From JANELJ01 sp024511395 (lineage in GTDB: Bacteria; Pseudomonadota; Gammaproteobacteria; GRL18), in assembly GCA_963681975.1 (NCBI GenBank), contig OY820613.1:744001-808000 (forward strand): a DNA stretch of 64,000 nucleotides, written 5' to 3'. Both the position numbers and the translations under genes were made by a program. The notes beneath the pieces were generated by a model. It ran no database searches. It had not been told where the DNA came from and saw only the letters and a list, made by a program, of their open reading frames with translations. This document shows positions 38,232 through 51,740 of the stretch, piece by piece; position 1 is the first letter of the stretch, and the number at the start of each line of letters is the position of its first letter.

Positions 38232-39266
38232 CTATAACCTTTTCTGTTGAATTTCAGAACCAGGAAACGGGGACACATTATTCATAAATTTTCTAACATC
38301 TTCCATCAGGCTTTTCATTGTTGAATGTCGATGATTTCTGGTTACGGTATCATGTAACTGTTTCCATAATAGCTCTATTCTGTTTACCCAGGGGTGATAG
38401 GCTGGCTGAAATATCAGCTCAAACTTTTTATTATGGGACAGAAATGTTTTCGTTATCTGGCTTTTATGTATAACATAATTATCCGCTATCAATCGGATGG
38501 TTTTAGCCTGCCTGTATCTTTTTCTTAACTCTGCCATCAGGCGTAAAAACAGGAATGAATTTTTACTTTCCCATTCTAACCAGACAACCTGACCTGTTTT
38601 AGCATTCAGGGCACCGGCCAGATAATTCTTCTGGTTTTTACCAGGAGTGGGTATTCTGGTTTGTTGTCCTTTTACAGACCAGAAACTGCCGATACGTGGA
38701 TTTAAATCAACATCGGCTTCATCCACATAAAATACAGAATGCTCAGCATTGGCTGATTGCAAGGCTTTCTCTATCCTCTTAATTTTACGAGCTTTTTCCT
38801 TATCCTGTATGCATAGTGTCGGGCTGGCTCGTTTCCATTTTATACCCGGTTTAGGTAATAACCTCCGGATAGTAGAAGAATGAATATGGGTCTGAAATTC
38901 CTCGTTGACCTGCCGGGTTAATAATTCCGAAGTCCATCTTGAGTTAAAACATCCAAATTCTTTCGGCTGTTTCTGAAACAGTTCCAGTAAACGGGTACTA
39001 ATGGTTTCATTGATACTATAGGGTGTTCTGCCACGGTTTTCCGGAAACAGGGCTGATTCACCAAATTGTTCAAAGCGTTGTACCCATTTTCTTATGTTTG
39101 TTCGGCTGGCATTCAGTAATTGGGAAATCTGTTTCCTACTGTAGCACTGATGCAGGAGTAAAATAGCTTCAGCCCGCCTTCTGTAGTTACCATCTTTATT
39201 AAATTGTACGACTTTTTTTAACTGTCGGCGTACAGGACGGCTCAGTTCCGTTATAATATTATTCAT
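38232..39266 (-). CDS. IS630-family transposase
   Basis: The transposase is about 344 aa from ATG 39266 (MNNIITEL); an upstream in-frame ATG at 39335 lies almost in the terminus, so I prefer the internal one. It has an N-terminal helix-turn-helix (YSRKQISQLLNASRTNIRKWVQRF), then the DDE core with VFYVDEADVDLNP, LIADNYVIHKS and FQPAYHPWVNRIELLWKQLH. This is the Tc1/mariner-like layout of IS630. No lesions. Confidence 0.9.
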   Translation of the reverse strand: MNNIITELSRPVRRQLKKVVQFNKDGNYRRRAEAILLLHQCYSRKQISQLLNASRTNIRKWVQRFEQFGESALFPENRGRTPYSINETISTRLLELFQKQPKEFGCFNSRWTSELLTRQVNEEFQTHIHSSTIRRLLPKPGIKWKRASPTLCIQDKEKARKIKRIEKALQSANAEHSVFYVDEADVDLNPRIGSFWSVKGQQTRIPTPGKNQKNYLAGALNAKTGQVVWLEWESKNSFLFLRLMAELRKRYRQAKTIRLIADNYVIHKSQITKTFLSHNKKFELIFQPAYHPWVNRIELLWKQLHDTVTRNHRHSTMKSLMEDVRKFMNNVSPFPGSEIQQKRL

Positions 39267-39330
39267 ACTTAAGCTTTGTTTGATCAGGTTGTTTTGGTTA
39301 ATTTCTTTGATCGATAAACAAAGCTTAAGT
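39267..39330. promoter_or_regulatory. 15-bp inverted repeat in the transposase leader
   Basis: ACTTAAGCTTTGTTT at 39267-39281 is exactly complementary to 39316-39330, with a 34-nt loop. In the mRNA the stem ends one base before the ATG at 39266 and so covers its ribosome-binding region. By analogy with other ISs, such stems block translation of read-through transcripts; that role is inferred here. Confidence 0.65.
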
Positions 39331-39411
39331 TCCATTTATATGGACACCATTTCGGAACAGTTATTTAAACCCGTTTTTATTAACCTGTTTTTAAAGTCTC
39401 CGCCAGCAAAT

Positions 39412-39469
39412 TAAAACATAAGCCCTCTTAAAACATAAGCCCTCTTAAAACATAAGCCCTCTTAAAACA
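39412..39469. repeat. Tandem 17-bp repeat, three copies plus a partial
   Basis: The unit TAAAACATAAGCCCTCT occurs three times in perfect tandem (39412-39462), then TAAAACA. It lies between the IS630 and the 3' end of the HAD hydrolase gene. Function unknown; the perfect copies suggest recent slippage. Confidence 0.9.
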
Positions 39470-39482
39470 AAAGTAATGCTCA

Positions 39483-40151
39483 TTATCGCAGTGAAATAAC
39501 TGGCCAGCCCTGTTGTTGTGCATAATTACGCAGTTTTTCATCCGGATCAACGGCTATCGGGTGGCCGACTTTCTGCAGCAGTGGTAAATCATTAAATGAA
39601 TCGCTGTAAAAATAACTCTCCTGCAGATTAAATTCCCTTCGCTCCTGGTTTTTTTGCTCCAGCCATTGTTCCAGACGAGTCACCTTGCCTTCCTGAAAAC
39701 AGGGAATGCCGGAAACCTTACCGGTATAATGGTTATCGATTTTTTCCGGCATCGTTGCAATAATATTATCTACACCGAGTTTTTGGGCAATGGGCGCTGT
39801 AACAAAATGATTGGTTGCGGTAATAATAAGCAGATAGTCATTATTTTTGCGGTGTTTTTCTAATAAAGCTTCAGCCTTAGGCAGCCAGATAGAATTAATC
39901 CGAGTCTGCATAAACTCTTTGTGCAGAGTATTCAGTTCATCGATGGAGTGCTGGCTCAGAGGGGCCAAGCTGAATTGCAGAAATTCAAATATATCAAGTG
40001 TTCCAGCCTTATACTCATCATAAAAGCGCTGGTTTTCACGCTCGTAAACTTCACCATCAACCAGTTTTTTATCGACCAGAAACTGTCCCCAGAGATAATC
40101 ACTGTCACCGGCAATCAGGGTGTTGTCTAAATCAAATATAGCTAAATTCAC
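39483..40151 (-). CDS. HAD-superfamily subfamily IB hydrolase
   Basis: This 222-aa phosphatase of the SerB-like IB group has motif I DLDNTLIAGDS, motif II IITATN (Thr/Ser), a Lys in the EGKVTRLEQW segment, and motif IV YSDSFNDLPLL. These proteins dephosphorylate small metabolites such as phosphoserine or phosphoethanolamine-like compounds; the substrate is not predictable here. Cytosolic, full length, and divergent from rppH. Confidence 0.9.
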   Translation of the reverse strand: MNLAIFDLDNTLIAGDSDYLWGQFLVDKKLVDGEVYERENQRFYDEYKAGTLDIFEFLQFSLAPLSQHSIDELNTLHKEFMQTRINSIWLPKAEALLEKHRKNNDYLLIITATNHFVTAPIAQKLGVDNIIATMPEKIDNHYTGKVSGIPCFQEGKVTRLEQWLEQKNQERREFNLQESYFYSDSFNDLPLLQKVGHPIAVDPDEKLRNYAQQQGWPVISLR

Positions 40152-40378
40152 TAATTATTCCTAAATTTTCATTAAAACCCGCTGATTTTACCACTTTTAT
40201 TGAAAAAACAGTGATATAATTATTTTTTAATAATAAAGAATTGTTATTAACCATGCTTTTAAATATGGCTGATCGCAGTCGTCATTGAGCGTAATAATTC
40301 CTGTGTTTTTCTGATAAGAGACGGTGATGAAGTGGTAAAAGTCCCTGGTGAATGTGCCCGATAAAATGGTGTTAAATT

Positions 40379-40867
40379 GTGATTGATTCAGATGGCTATC
40401 GTCCAAATGTTGGCATCATCATAGTCAATGATGAGGGCAAACTGTTCTGGGCGCGCCGTATTGGCCAGGATGCCTGGCAGTTTCCACAGGGGGGAATCGC
40501 TTATGCAGAATCACCGGAACAGGCTGTTTTCAGAGAGCTCAATGAAGAAACCGGTTTGCAGCCGGATGATGTGAAAATTATTGCACAGACAGAAGGCTGG
40601 TTGCGTTATGACCTGCCCGAACATTTGATTCGGCGTTATAAGCGTCCGGTCTGTGTTGGCCAGAAACAGAAATGGTTTATGCTCAAACTGCTGGCAGATG
40701 AAGCTTCAATTTCATTAAAAAATGAAAACCAGCGCCCGGAATTTGATTTATGGAAATGGGTCGATTATTGGGAACCTTTGAGTGAAGTGATTGCATTTAA
40801 GCGGGATGTTTATCGTGAAGCACTGGAATATTTTGTGCCGGTGCTGAATATTCCGGAAAAAAAATAA
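40379..40867 (+). CDS. rppH: RNA pyrophosphohydrolase
   Basis: This 162-aa Nudix enzyme has the Nudix box GGIAYAESPEQAVFRELNEE and the RppH-specific N-terminus MIDSDGYRPNVGIIIVN. RppH removes pyrophosphate from mRNA 5' ends and so starts RNase E decay. The start is GTG 40379. It is slightly shorter than E. coli RppH at the C-terminus. It is followed after 102 bp by ptsP, the standard gammaproteobacterial rppH-ptsP order. Confidence 0.95.
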   Translation: MIDSDGYRPNVGIIIVNDEGKLFWARRIGQDAWQFPQGGIAYAESPEQAVFRELNEETGLQPDDVKIIAQTEGWLRYDLPEHLIRRYKRPVCVGQKQKWFMLKLLADEASISLKNENQRPEFDLWKWVDYWEPLSEVIAFKRDVYREALEYFVPVLNIPEKK

Positions 40868-40969
40868 TTCCATAAGTTACTTCAGCTCTAATCAGTACCT
40901 GCAGACAATCACGGTCAGGTACGCCGAATAGTTACATTTTTTGTTAATTTTTGTTTTACAGGGGGATTT

Positions 40970-43285
40970 ATGCTGCAGACGCTGCGGCGTATTGTTCAGG
41001 AAGTTAATTCCACCAGGGATCTTAATCAGGTTCTGGAAATTATTGTGCAACGGGTAAAAAAAGCCGTCAATGCCGATGCCTGTTCTATTTACCTGTTTGA
41101 AAATAATACCTTTACCCTGTTGGCCACTGAGGGCCTGAATAAGGAACTGGTCGGCAAGGTGCATATGCCTGTCGGTACCGGACTGGTTGGTCTGGTGGCG
41201 CAGCGTGCCGATCCTCTTAATCTTGATGATGCCCAGGAGCATCCACGTTTCCAGCTTTTTACCGCGCTTAATGAAGAACGCTTTCATGGCTTTGTCGGTA
41301 TTCCTATCACTCATCACCGGGAAGTCCTGGGGGTACTGGTCGCTCAATCCGAGTCACGGCTGCGTTTTTCCCATGATATTGTTAACTTTCTGGTCACCAT
41401 TGCCGCACAGCTGGCCGGTTCCATTATTAATGCCCAGGCTACTCACCAGCTGGAAGGAGCTGAACCTGTCCGTCAGTCAGATGCCTCTGCCAATGCCAGA
41501 AAACATGTACAACAGAGAAAGGATAATCGGCCACTGGCAGGACAACCCGGTTCACCGGGAATTGCTATTGGTACAGCCGTATCCATTGCCAGTTCGGTTA
41601 TTCTGGATGCCATCCCCGATCGACCGATAACTGCGATAACTGATATAGATGATGAAGTCTCTGTTTTTTATTCGGCCCTGGACTCCGTTCGAAAAGATAT
41701 TAAATCCCTTTCCTATCAATTGCTTGCCGACGGCTTACCAACAGAAGATGTAGCCGTATTTGATGCCTACCTGTTAATGCTTGATTCCAATACCCTGATA
41801 GAGTCCACGGTTGAGCGCATTAAATCAGGGAACTGGGCTGCGGGTGCTTTACGTGAAACCATACTGGAACATATTAAGCTGTTTGGTGAAATGGATAATC
41901 CCTATTTGCGTGAGCGGGCAAAGGATATCCGTGATCTGGGACAGTGTATTTTTAATCAGATGCAGGGTATTAATGAGCTGCCGCTGGACAGGCTGTCTAG
42001 AGACTCAATTATTGTTGCTGAAGATATATCCGCCACACTGCTGGCAGATATAGAAAAAAACCATGTGGCTGGTATTGTTCTTAAACGTGGATCGCGTACC
42101 TCACATGTCGCTATTCTTGCCAGGGCAATGGGTATTCCTACCGTGGTTGGGGTTAATGAATTACCGGTTATGCAGCTTGACGGCAGTCAGCTTGTGGCTG
42201 ATGGTTATAGCGGTAAGGTTTACCTTTCCCCATCGGATACCGTTATTAAGGAATATTCCCGGCTTATTTCACAGGAAGAAGAGCTGTTTGAAGAAATACG
42301 GGAATTAAATGGTAAGCCTGCTACCACCAAGGATGGTATCAATATCCCCCTGTACGCTAATACCGGTCTGGTTGCGGATATTTCTCCCAGTAAACATAGC
42401 GGGGCGGAAGGTATAGGGCTGTATCGAACTGAATACCCATTTATGATCCGCCAGCGTTTCCCCGGTGAAGAAGAACAGAGCAAAATTTACCGGGAAGTAT
42501 TACAGGCTTTTGCCCCCCGACCTGTGGTTTTAAGAACCCTAGATATCGGCGGTGACAAGGCATTAAGCTATTTTCCCATAGATGAAGATAACCCCTTTCT
42601 GGGCTGGCGTGGGATCCGGGTGACACTGGATCACCCCGAAATTTTTATGATCCAGTTGCGTGCTATGCTTATAGCCAGTGAAGATATGGATAACCTGCAT
42701 GTACTCTTCCCCATGATCAGTACCATTAGTGAAGTGGAAGATTCTATTGAGCTTCTTGAACGTGCATTTAATGAGTTACAGGCTGAAGGCTATAAAATCC
42801 AGATGCCTAAAGTTGGCGTAATGGTAGAAGTACCGTCCCTGGTTTTTCAAATCAAACGGATTGCTTCTATTGTCGATTTTATTTCTATTGGTACTAATGA
42901 TCTGATCCAGTACCTGATGGCCGTTGACAGAAATAATGCCAGTGTAGCGGAACTCTATGAATCCCTGCATCCGGCCGTGCTCAGTGCCATTAAAATGGTT
43001 ATTGATGGTTCCCATGAGGTCGGGGTTCCGGTGAGTGTTTGCGGAGAAATGGCCGGTGATCCCCTCGCCGCTTTATTATTGCTAGGCATGTCTATTGATT
43101 CCCTCAGTACCAGCGTGGGTTCTCTATCCAGAGTTAAATGGATGATCCGTAACTTTACTCAACAGGAAGCCAGCGATCTGGTTGCTCAGGCATTACAGAT
43201 GAAAGATGCCTGGCTGATCAAAAAAATGCTGACCAATGTTCTGGAAGAAAAGGGGCTTGGCGGCCTGGTGCGTGCCGGCCGATAG
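40970..43285 (+). CDS. ptsP: Phosphoenolpyruvate-protein phosphotransferase PtsP (EI-Ntr)
   Basis: This 771-aa protein has an N-terminal GAF domain (about 1-160), a linker, the PEP-utiliser domain with the phosphohistidine motif GSRTSHVAILARAMG (His near 370), and a C-terminal TIM barrel with RTEYPFM, GTNDLIQY and the active-site Cys in VSVCGEMAGDP. It transfers phosphate from PEP to NPr in the nitrogen-related PTS, a regulatory relay. GAF domains often sense glutamine. Full length and undamaged. A GGGGG box precedes ATG 40970. Confidence 0.96.
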   Translation: MLQTLRRIVQEVNSTRDLNQVLEIIVQRVKKAVNADACSIYLFENNTFTLLATEGLNKELVGKVHMPVGTGLVGLVAQRADPLNLDDAQEHPRFQLFTALNEERFHGFVGIPITHHREVLGVLVAQSESRLRFSHDIVNFLVTIAAQLAGSIINAQATHQLEGAEPVRQSDASANARKHVQQRKDNRPLAGQPGSPGIAIGTAVSIASSVILDAIPDRPITAITDIDDEVSVFYSALDSVRKDIKSLSYQLLADGLPTEDVAVFDAYLLMLDSNTLIESTVERIKSGNWAAGALRETILEHIKLFGEMDNPYLRERAKDIRDLGQCIFNQMQGINELPLDRLSRDSIIVAEDISATLLADIEKNHVAGIVLKRGSRTSHVAILARAMGIPTVVGVNELPVMQLDGSQLVADGYSGKVYLSPSDTVIKEYSRLISQEEELFEEIRELNGKPATTKDGINIPLYANTGLVADISPSKHSGAEGIGLYRTEYPFMIRQRFPGEEEQSKIYREVLQAFAPRPVVLRTLDIGGDKALSYFPIDEDNPFLGWRGIRVTLDHPEIFMIQLRAMLIASEDMDNLHVLFPMISTISEVEDSIELLERAFNELQAEGYKIQMPKVGVMVEVPSLVFQIKRIASIVDFISIGTNDLIQYLMAVDRNNASVAELYESLHPAVLSAIKMVIDGSHEVGVPVSVCGEMAGDPLAALLLLGMSIDSLSTSVGSLSRVKWMIRNFTQQEASDLVAQALQMKDAWLIKKMLTNVLEEKGLGGLVRAGR

Positions 43286-43378
43286 GCCTTAATTTCTGTT
43301 TTGATCCTGCTTATTGATTACTTAATAAGCACTCAAAAATAAATCATAAAAATAAATTCAAATAATCAGAAAAAACTA

Positions 43379-43406
43379 TTGACGTTCTGTAGTCAGGGCG
43401 TATAAT
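43379..43406 (+). promoter_or_regulatory. rRNA operon promoter
   Basis: TTGACG (43379-43384) and TATAAT (43401-43406) are separated by 16 bp. An AT-rich UP-element-like tract (AAATAATCAGAAAAAACTA) lies just upstream. It lies about 310 bp before the 16S start, a normal distance for an rrn P1 promoter. Confidence 0.85.
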
Positions 43407-43530
43407 ACACCACTCACTCAACGGGGTTCTGGCGAAAAAGTTCAGAAAACGGTTGAGAAAACAATGCCTTAAAGGCGAGTCGATAATTGAGGCGCAAGTT
43501 TTAATTGTTTGATTGGATTTAGGAAGTTGC

Positions 43531-43542
43531 TGCTCTTTAAAA
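43531..43542 (+). promoter_or_regulatory. boxA antitermination site, leader
   Basis: TGCTCTTTAA matches the rRNA boxA consensus bound by NusB/NusE. A 12-bp sequence just after it (ACAATTTGTGTG, 43554-43565) pairs exactly with 45325-45336 behind 16S, forming the RNase III processing stem around 16S. Confidence 0.8.
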
Positions 43543-43716
43543 AACAGAATCGAACAATTTGTGTGGGTTCTTGTTAATCGATGTTTGATACAGCTTGCTG
43601 TATTAGATGTCAACAATTGAAAGAACTCAAGACGAAGTCAAATGAAATACTTATAGTAATTCACTGAGATGATATTTTGAGCGTCCAGCTACTTAAAGTG
43701 GCGGGGCAAAAAGATT

Positions 43717-45260
<1,544 letters not shown>

Positions 45261-45570
45261 AAGACTTAGCGAGAAGCGAAGACATATGTGCTTTGTGAAG
45301 AACGCTCATAGATTGGCAGGGGCTCACACAAATTGTTTGATTTGAAAGAAGCGTTCAGCATTCAGCGCTGAGCGTTCAGAAAGAGCCTGAAGGCGTATTT
45401 TAACTGTCTTTTTCGTTCATAACGAAAAAAGAGATAAAGTTAGAGTTTAACGCCGGATTTTTTGATTTAATCAAGGCGTGCGATTGATGAGGGAAGGAGT
45501 ATGCACTCGTATGTGACTGACCGAAGAATGAAGCACAACGCGGAGTAAATCAAAAAAGGCAAGTTAAATC
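45261..45570. other. 16S to tRNA-Ala spacer
   Basis: The spacer holds the 3' arm of the 16S processing stem, heptamer repeat site 3, and a small perfect stem TTTTCGTT/AACGAAAA around 45413. No gene. Confidence 0.75.
45350..45387 (+). repeat. Heptamer repeat family, site 3 (in rRNA spacer)
   Basis: The units AGCGTTC, AGCATTC, AGCGCTG and AGCGTTC are followed by AGAAAGAGCC. The layout is the same as behind ybiT. It lies inside the transcribed 16S-tRNA spacer, 90 bp after 16S. Confidence 0.8.
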
Positions 45571-45646
45571 GGGGCTATAGCTCAGCTGGGAGAGCGCCTG
45601 CCTTGCACGCAGGAGGTCAGGAGTTCGATCCTCCTTAGCTCCACCA
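45571..45646 (+). tRNA. tRNA-Ala (anticodon TGC)
   Basis: This 76-nt cloverleaf has acceptor GGGGCTA pairing with TAGCTCC (one G-T), anticodon stem CCTGC...GCAGG with loop TTGCACG reading TGC, T-loop GTTCGATC and an encoded CCA. It is the only tRNA in the rRNA spacer; tRNA-Ile, often its partner, is absent. Confidence 0.97.
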
Positions 45647-45728
45647 AATTTATTCAGTTTGAATTTTAAACCTTGCTCATGTGCTATTGCACACTACGCA
45701 AGGTTTAAAATTCAAACTGAATAAATTT
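45646..45728. repeat. Perfect 31-bp inverted repeat after tRNA-Ala
   Basis: Arms 45646-45676 and 45698-45728 are exactly complementary over 31 bp, with a 21-nt loop that itself contains GTGC-TATT-GCAC. The left arm starts at the final A of the tRNA. The arms include GTTTGAATTTTAAACC. The stem could drive tRNA 3' processing or be a small inserted element. Confidence 0.92.
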
Positions 45729-46187
45729 CGAAAGTAACGGTCGGTGGATAGGAATAGAGTCTGCTGGAGTGCAAAAATAAAAAGAGAGATTAATTATAGA
45801 TACACAGCAAAGCGGCATTAAGTCATGTGTTTATAATTAATCTATTTTTTTTGATAGATTAGAATTGCTCATATCTTCGGATAGGCGCAATGCTCTTTAA
45901 CAATCAGTGAAGTAAACCAACGCAAAAGTATCTAGGTGGGTACGAAGCGGGTTTTGTGATGAGGCCTGTGGAATACCTATCAAGGGTATGCGTCTACAAG
46001 CATGTTTAACTGCCTTAGGGTGGTTAGACAAAGTTCAATTGTAGAAAGAAGTTTCTTAAGAAGGCTTTTATCTTATATTGTTTAAGGTAAGAGTAAACTC
46101 TTAGAAGAAAGATTACGAAGCAATCTTTATATATTGCAAGTGGTAGTATTATCGAATTCAAAAGGCGAGAGTACTTTGTGATATATA
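45729..46187. other. tRNA-Ala to 23S spacer
   Basis: The spacer contains a second boxA (TGCTCTTTAACAA at 45891-45903). It also holds the 5' arm of the 23S processing stem (GTACTTTGTGATATATAGTC near 46171-46190), which pairs almost fully with CTTGACTATATATCGCAAAG behind 23S. No gene. Confidence 0.8.
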
Positions 46188-49077
<2,890 letters not shown>

Positions 49078-49107
49078 ATATATCGCAAAGTGCTTTTGAA
49101 GAAGAGC

Positions 49108-49130
49108 AGCGTTAAGCGTTCAGAAAGAGC
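49108..49130 (+). repeat. Heptamer repeat family, site 4
   Basis: The units AGCGTTA and AGCGTTC are followed by AGAAAGAGC and several AGAGC/TAAGC variants up to about 49160. It lies in the 23S-5S spacer. Confidence 0.75.
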
Positions 49131-49329
49131 TAGAGCTAAGCAGAGCAGAAGCTAAGCAAAGAACTGAAAGTTTAGGGCTGATAAGAAATCAAAGCTACAA
49201 TAGACAAAACGCTTAAACGCATACAAATACGATATTTTGCAAGCAGAGAAGCCTCTGTTTTAAAGAACAGTCAGTATAAACACTGACTGTTCGGTTTACT
49301 TCACAAATTGAGATAGGCGCAGTCCGTCT

Positions 49330-49364
49330 CAACGCTGAACGCTCAGCGCTGAACGCTGCTCTTC
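49330..49364 (-). repeat. Heptamer repeat family, site 5 (reverse orientation)
   Basis: Read on the minus strand, GAAGAGC precedes AGCGTTC, AGCGCTG, AGCGTTC and AGCGTTG. It lies 14 bp before 5S. Being inverted relative to site 4, the two can pair in the precursor RNA. Confidence 0.75.
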
Positions 49365-49377
49365 ATCTAACCGTCTT

Positions 49378-49493
49378 TCCTGGCGGCCATAGAGACATGG
49401 AACCACCCGACCCCATCCCGAACTCGGAAGTGAAACGTGTCATCGCCGATGATAGTGTGGGAGTTCCCATGTGAAAGTAGGTCACTGCCAGGG
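49378..49493 (+). rRNA. rrf: 5S ribosomal RNA
   Basis: This is a 116-nt sequence with terminal stem CCTGGC/GCCAGG and core CCACCCGACCCCATCCCGAA typical of 5S. It lies about 300 bp after 23S and is followed by a terminator. Confidence 0.95.
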
Positions 49494-49508
49494 TTATACA
49501 CTAAAAAG

Positions 49509-49535
49509 CCTCAGACTTGTCTGGGGTTTTTTTTT
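49509..49535 (+). terminator. Intrinsic terminator of the rRNA operon
   Basis: The stem CCTCAGAC/GTCTGGGG (one G-T pair) is followed by nine T residues, 16 bp after 5S. Confidence 0.93.
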
Positions 49536-49547
49536 GCCAAAAAAACA

Positions 49548-49568
49548 ACGTTCAGAAAGAGACAGAGC
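49548..49568 (+). repeat. Heptamer repeat family, site 6 (single unit)
   Basis: ACGTTC is followed by AGAAAGAGACAGAGC, a minimal copy with one heptamer and the conserved tail, located directly after the rRNA terminator. Confidence 0.6.
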
Positions 49569-49621
49569 AATATTATTTATCTTTAACCGCCAATTAATCC
49601 CACATTGACCTTCTACCCCAC

Positions 49622-49775
49622 CTACTGTAATGCCTGAATTTTTTCGGCATACTGCCAAGGCAGTAAAGCATTAAATGCTTCAGGCTCTGCATGGCGCCCC
49701 GGTTTAGGGATTTCTGTCAGGATGTAACGGATATAAGCGAACGGCTCCAGTTTATTGGCTTTGGCCGTTTCAATT
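49622..49775 (-). pseudogene. IS66 TnpC C-terminal remnant
   Basis: The frame reads ETAKANKLEPFAYIRYILTE and ends PWQYAEKIQALQ-stop, closely matching the C-terminus of the IS66 copy at 33.9-37.3 kb. The outer end AATTAATCCCACATTGACC is present at about 49590-49608. The rest is cut off by the IS66 element starting at 49776. Confidence 0.85.
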
Positions 49776-49809
49776 GTAACCGCTCAATGAACAGCGTTAT
49801 TTACTTTTT

Positions 49810-51269
49810 CTAAACCGACGTTTTAAAATTCCATGGAAGCAACGCTTCAATTTTTTCAACGGTATCCGCATAGGGCAGTTCATTCAACACATGAACCAGA
49901 TAAGCATAAGGTTCCAGGTGGTTTGCTTTAGCCGTTTCAATAAGGCTGTAATGGACACTGCTGGCATAAGCACCTTTAAGGGTGTCACTGAACAACCAGG
50001 CTTTTCTCCCGACAACAAAAGGGCGAATAGCATTTTCAGCCAGAACATTACTGATGTTTAATCGCCCGTCTTCACAATAAACTACCAGTTTATCCCATTG
50101 GTTGTTCACATAGGTCAGTGCTTTACCTGTCAGACTGTCTTTGGGTACTTTGTCCAGGTTCCTGTCAATCCAGCCTCCTGGTTTTTCCAGAACGGGAATG
50201 CTTTCTTTCTGGCGCACCTTTAGCTTTTCATCAACACTGACCTCTTTTATGGTTTGCTCTATCCGGTACAGTTTGTTGATTTGTGCCAGAGCCATATCCG
50301 CCTTACCGGGCTTTTGAGTTTTTTTATCCCTGGGTTGTGTACTTTGTGCTTCCCTGAACTTTCGGCGGGCATGCTCCCAACAGCCTGCAGAGGTGGCATT
50401 GTTTTTTATGCACACCGCATTATAGCCGCTATAGCCATCGGTTTGCAGGTAACCACTGAAGTCTTCCAGCAGGCGCAGGGACACCTTCTTTTTACGGGAC
50501 GGGTCATATTCAAACAGAACACTGGTTTGCCCTGGCGGGCCGCCCCGGCTGACCCACATATATTTATCAGAGGTCGCTTTCAATCCGGGTTCTTTTAATA
50601 CTTTAAGTAGCGTTTCATCCATCTGGATAATATCACCGGATACTTGCTGCTCCCGCATCAGATTAATTAACGGTTGAAGCTGATGCGCCAGTTTAATCAC
50701 CCGGTTAGCCTGGGTGGCCCGACTGATATCACCGCCATAGCGGGATAATATGCCTTCCATTCGATAAAGCGGCAGACCATCGGCATATTTGGAAATAATG
50801 ACATGGGCTATAAGGTTGATACTCCCCATTGAACGGACTAATGGGTGTTTGGGGAGTATTGCGGATTTAACAGACCGGCTGTCTTTATCTTCTGAATCAG
50901 CAAAAATCGCTTTTTCCTGAAAGTATTCCGGTATTTGAACTTTAGCGGGCACAATGTCCAGCTCTTCTCTTACTTTAGTGTAAAAGGTTTTAATGGCACC
51001 GGCTTTTTCTTCATCACTTAAGTTAATAAATACCGGGGTTCCGGGAATGTTTCTGGAAAAGGGTTTTCTGCCGGTTTTCTTCTTCTGGCAGACTCAACGG
51101 CCTCATCAATCGCTTCAGCTTCATCAAACAGATATTCCTGAGCATGACTTTGTTCACTGCCGGGGGCAAAGCGTTTATGACGTGCCAGGCGAAGGGCTTC
51201 TTCAGGTGTTTTTATGCGGCTTTCCTGCCGGGAAATAACCCGGGCATTCTGTTCAATAATACCCAACAA
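49810..51269 (-). pseudogene. tnpC: IS66 transposase TnpC, one-base frameshift
   Basis: The N-terminal part (LGIIEQNARVISRQESRI, then LARHKRFAPGSEQS) runs in one frame to ESARRRK near 51090. The downstream frame continues GRKPFSRNIPGTPVFINLSD into the long C-terminal part with ISKYADGLPLYRMEGIL, IQMDETLLKVLKE (catalytic Asp) and NVLAENAIRPFVVGRKAWLF (catalytic Glu). The shift falls in an AGAAGAAGAAAACC stretch. The true start may lie further upstream, as an open frame without ATG extends to 51320. Confidence 0.85.
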
Positions 51270-51344
51270 CTCGTCCTTATCAGCCTGTGAAACAGCGGAT
51301 GAATCGGTGTTGTTTGTTATGGTTTAAGCAGTATTTTACATGGC

Positions 51345-51740
51345 TTAATTATAGCATAAACAAGGCATTAGATGCTTAATATACGGTCTCATAATTAAGT
51401 TTTTATGGGGTTTCATGGTGCTGATATCATAACCACCCAGTAACCAGTTTATCTGCTGGCCGGTAATATTCATCAGGTCATTTTCCCCTTTTGGCCATTT
51501 GAATTTTTCTTCAGACAGGCTTTTGTAATACAGCACAAAGCCGGTATCATCCCGGAACAGACATTTGATTTTATTTCTCCGGCGATTGGTAAAGACATAC
51601 AGATATCCGGTGAACGGGGTATGACCCGGCTCGCATTCTACAATCGCACTGAGCCCTAAAAAGCTTTTCCTGAAATCGACAGGTTTCAGGTATAACCAGA
51701 CTTCTGGCAGGTTTAATGAGGGTCGTATGGCGCTGCTCAT
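51345..51740 (-). CDS. tnpB: IS66 accessory protein TnpB
   Basis: This 131-aa IS66 Orf2 protein has LPEVWLYLKPVDFRKSFLGL, LYVFTNRRRNKIKCLFRDD and GFVLYYKSLSEEKFKWP. The ATG overlaps the tnpA stop (ATGA). Intact. Confidence 0.92.
   Translation of the reverse strand: MSSAIRPSLNLPEVWLYLKPVDFRKSFLGLSAIVECEPGHTPFTGYLYVFTNRRRNKIKCLFRDDTGFVLYYKSLSEEKFKWPKGENDLMNITGQQINWLLGGYDISTMKPHKNLIMRPYIKHLMPCLCYN

Larger units (their letters stand above)
38213..39352 (-). mobile_element. IS630-family element
   Basis: A single transposase gene is bounded by short related ends (GTTGTCCACCC on the left and, inward on the other strand, GGTGTCCATATA on the right). The exact termini and TA target duplication are uncertain. 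It is adjacent to the IS5 fragment on the left and intact host sequence on the right. A 15-bp inverted repeat lies in the leader before the gene. Confidence 0.72.

Noticed and set aside
39412..39469. Tandem 17-mers considered as a CRISPR array
   Set aside because: The units are directly adjacent without spacers, and no cas gene is in the window.
50990..51110. Programmed frameshifting in IS66 tnpC
   Set aside because: IS66 TnpC is normally made from one frame. The AGAAGAAGAAAACC context is only weakly slippery and no stimulatory structure was evident, so a plain one-base indel is simpler.
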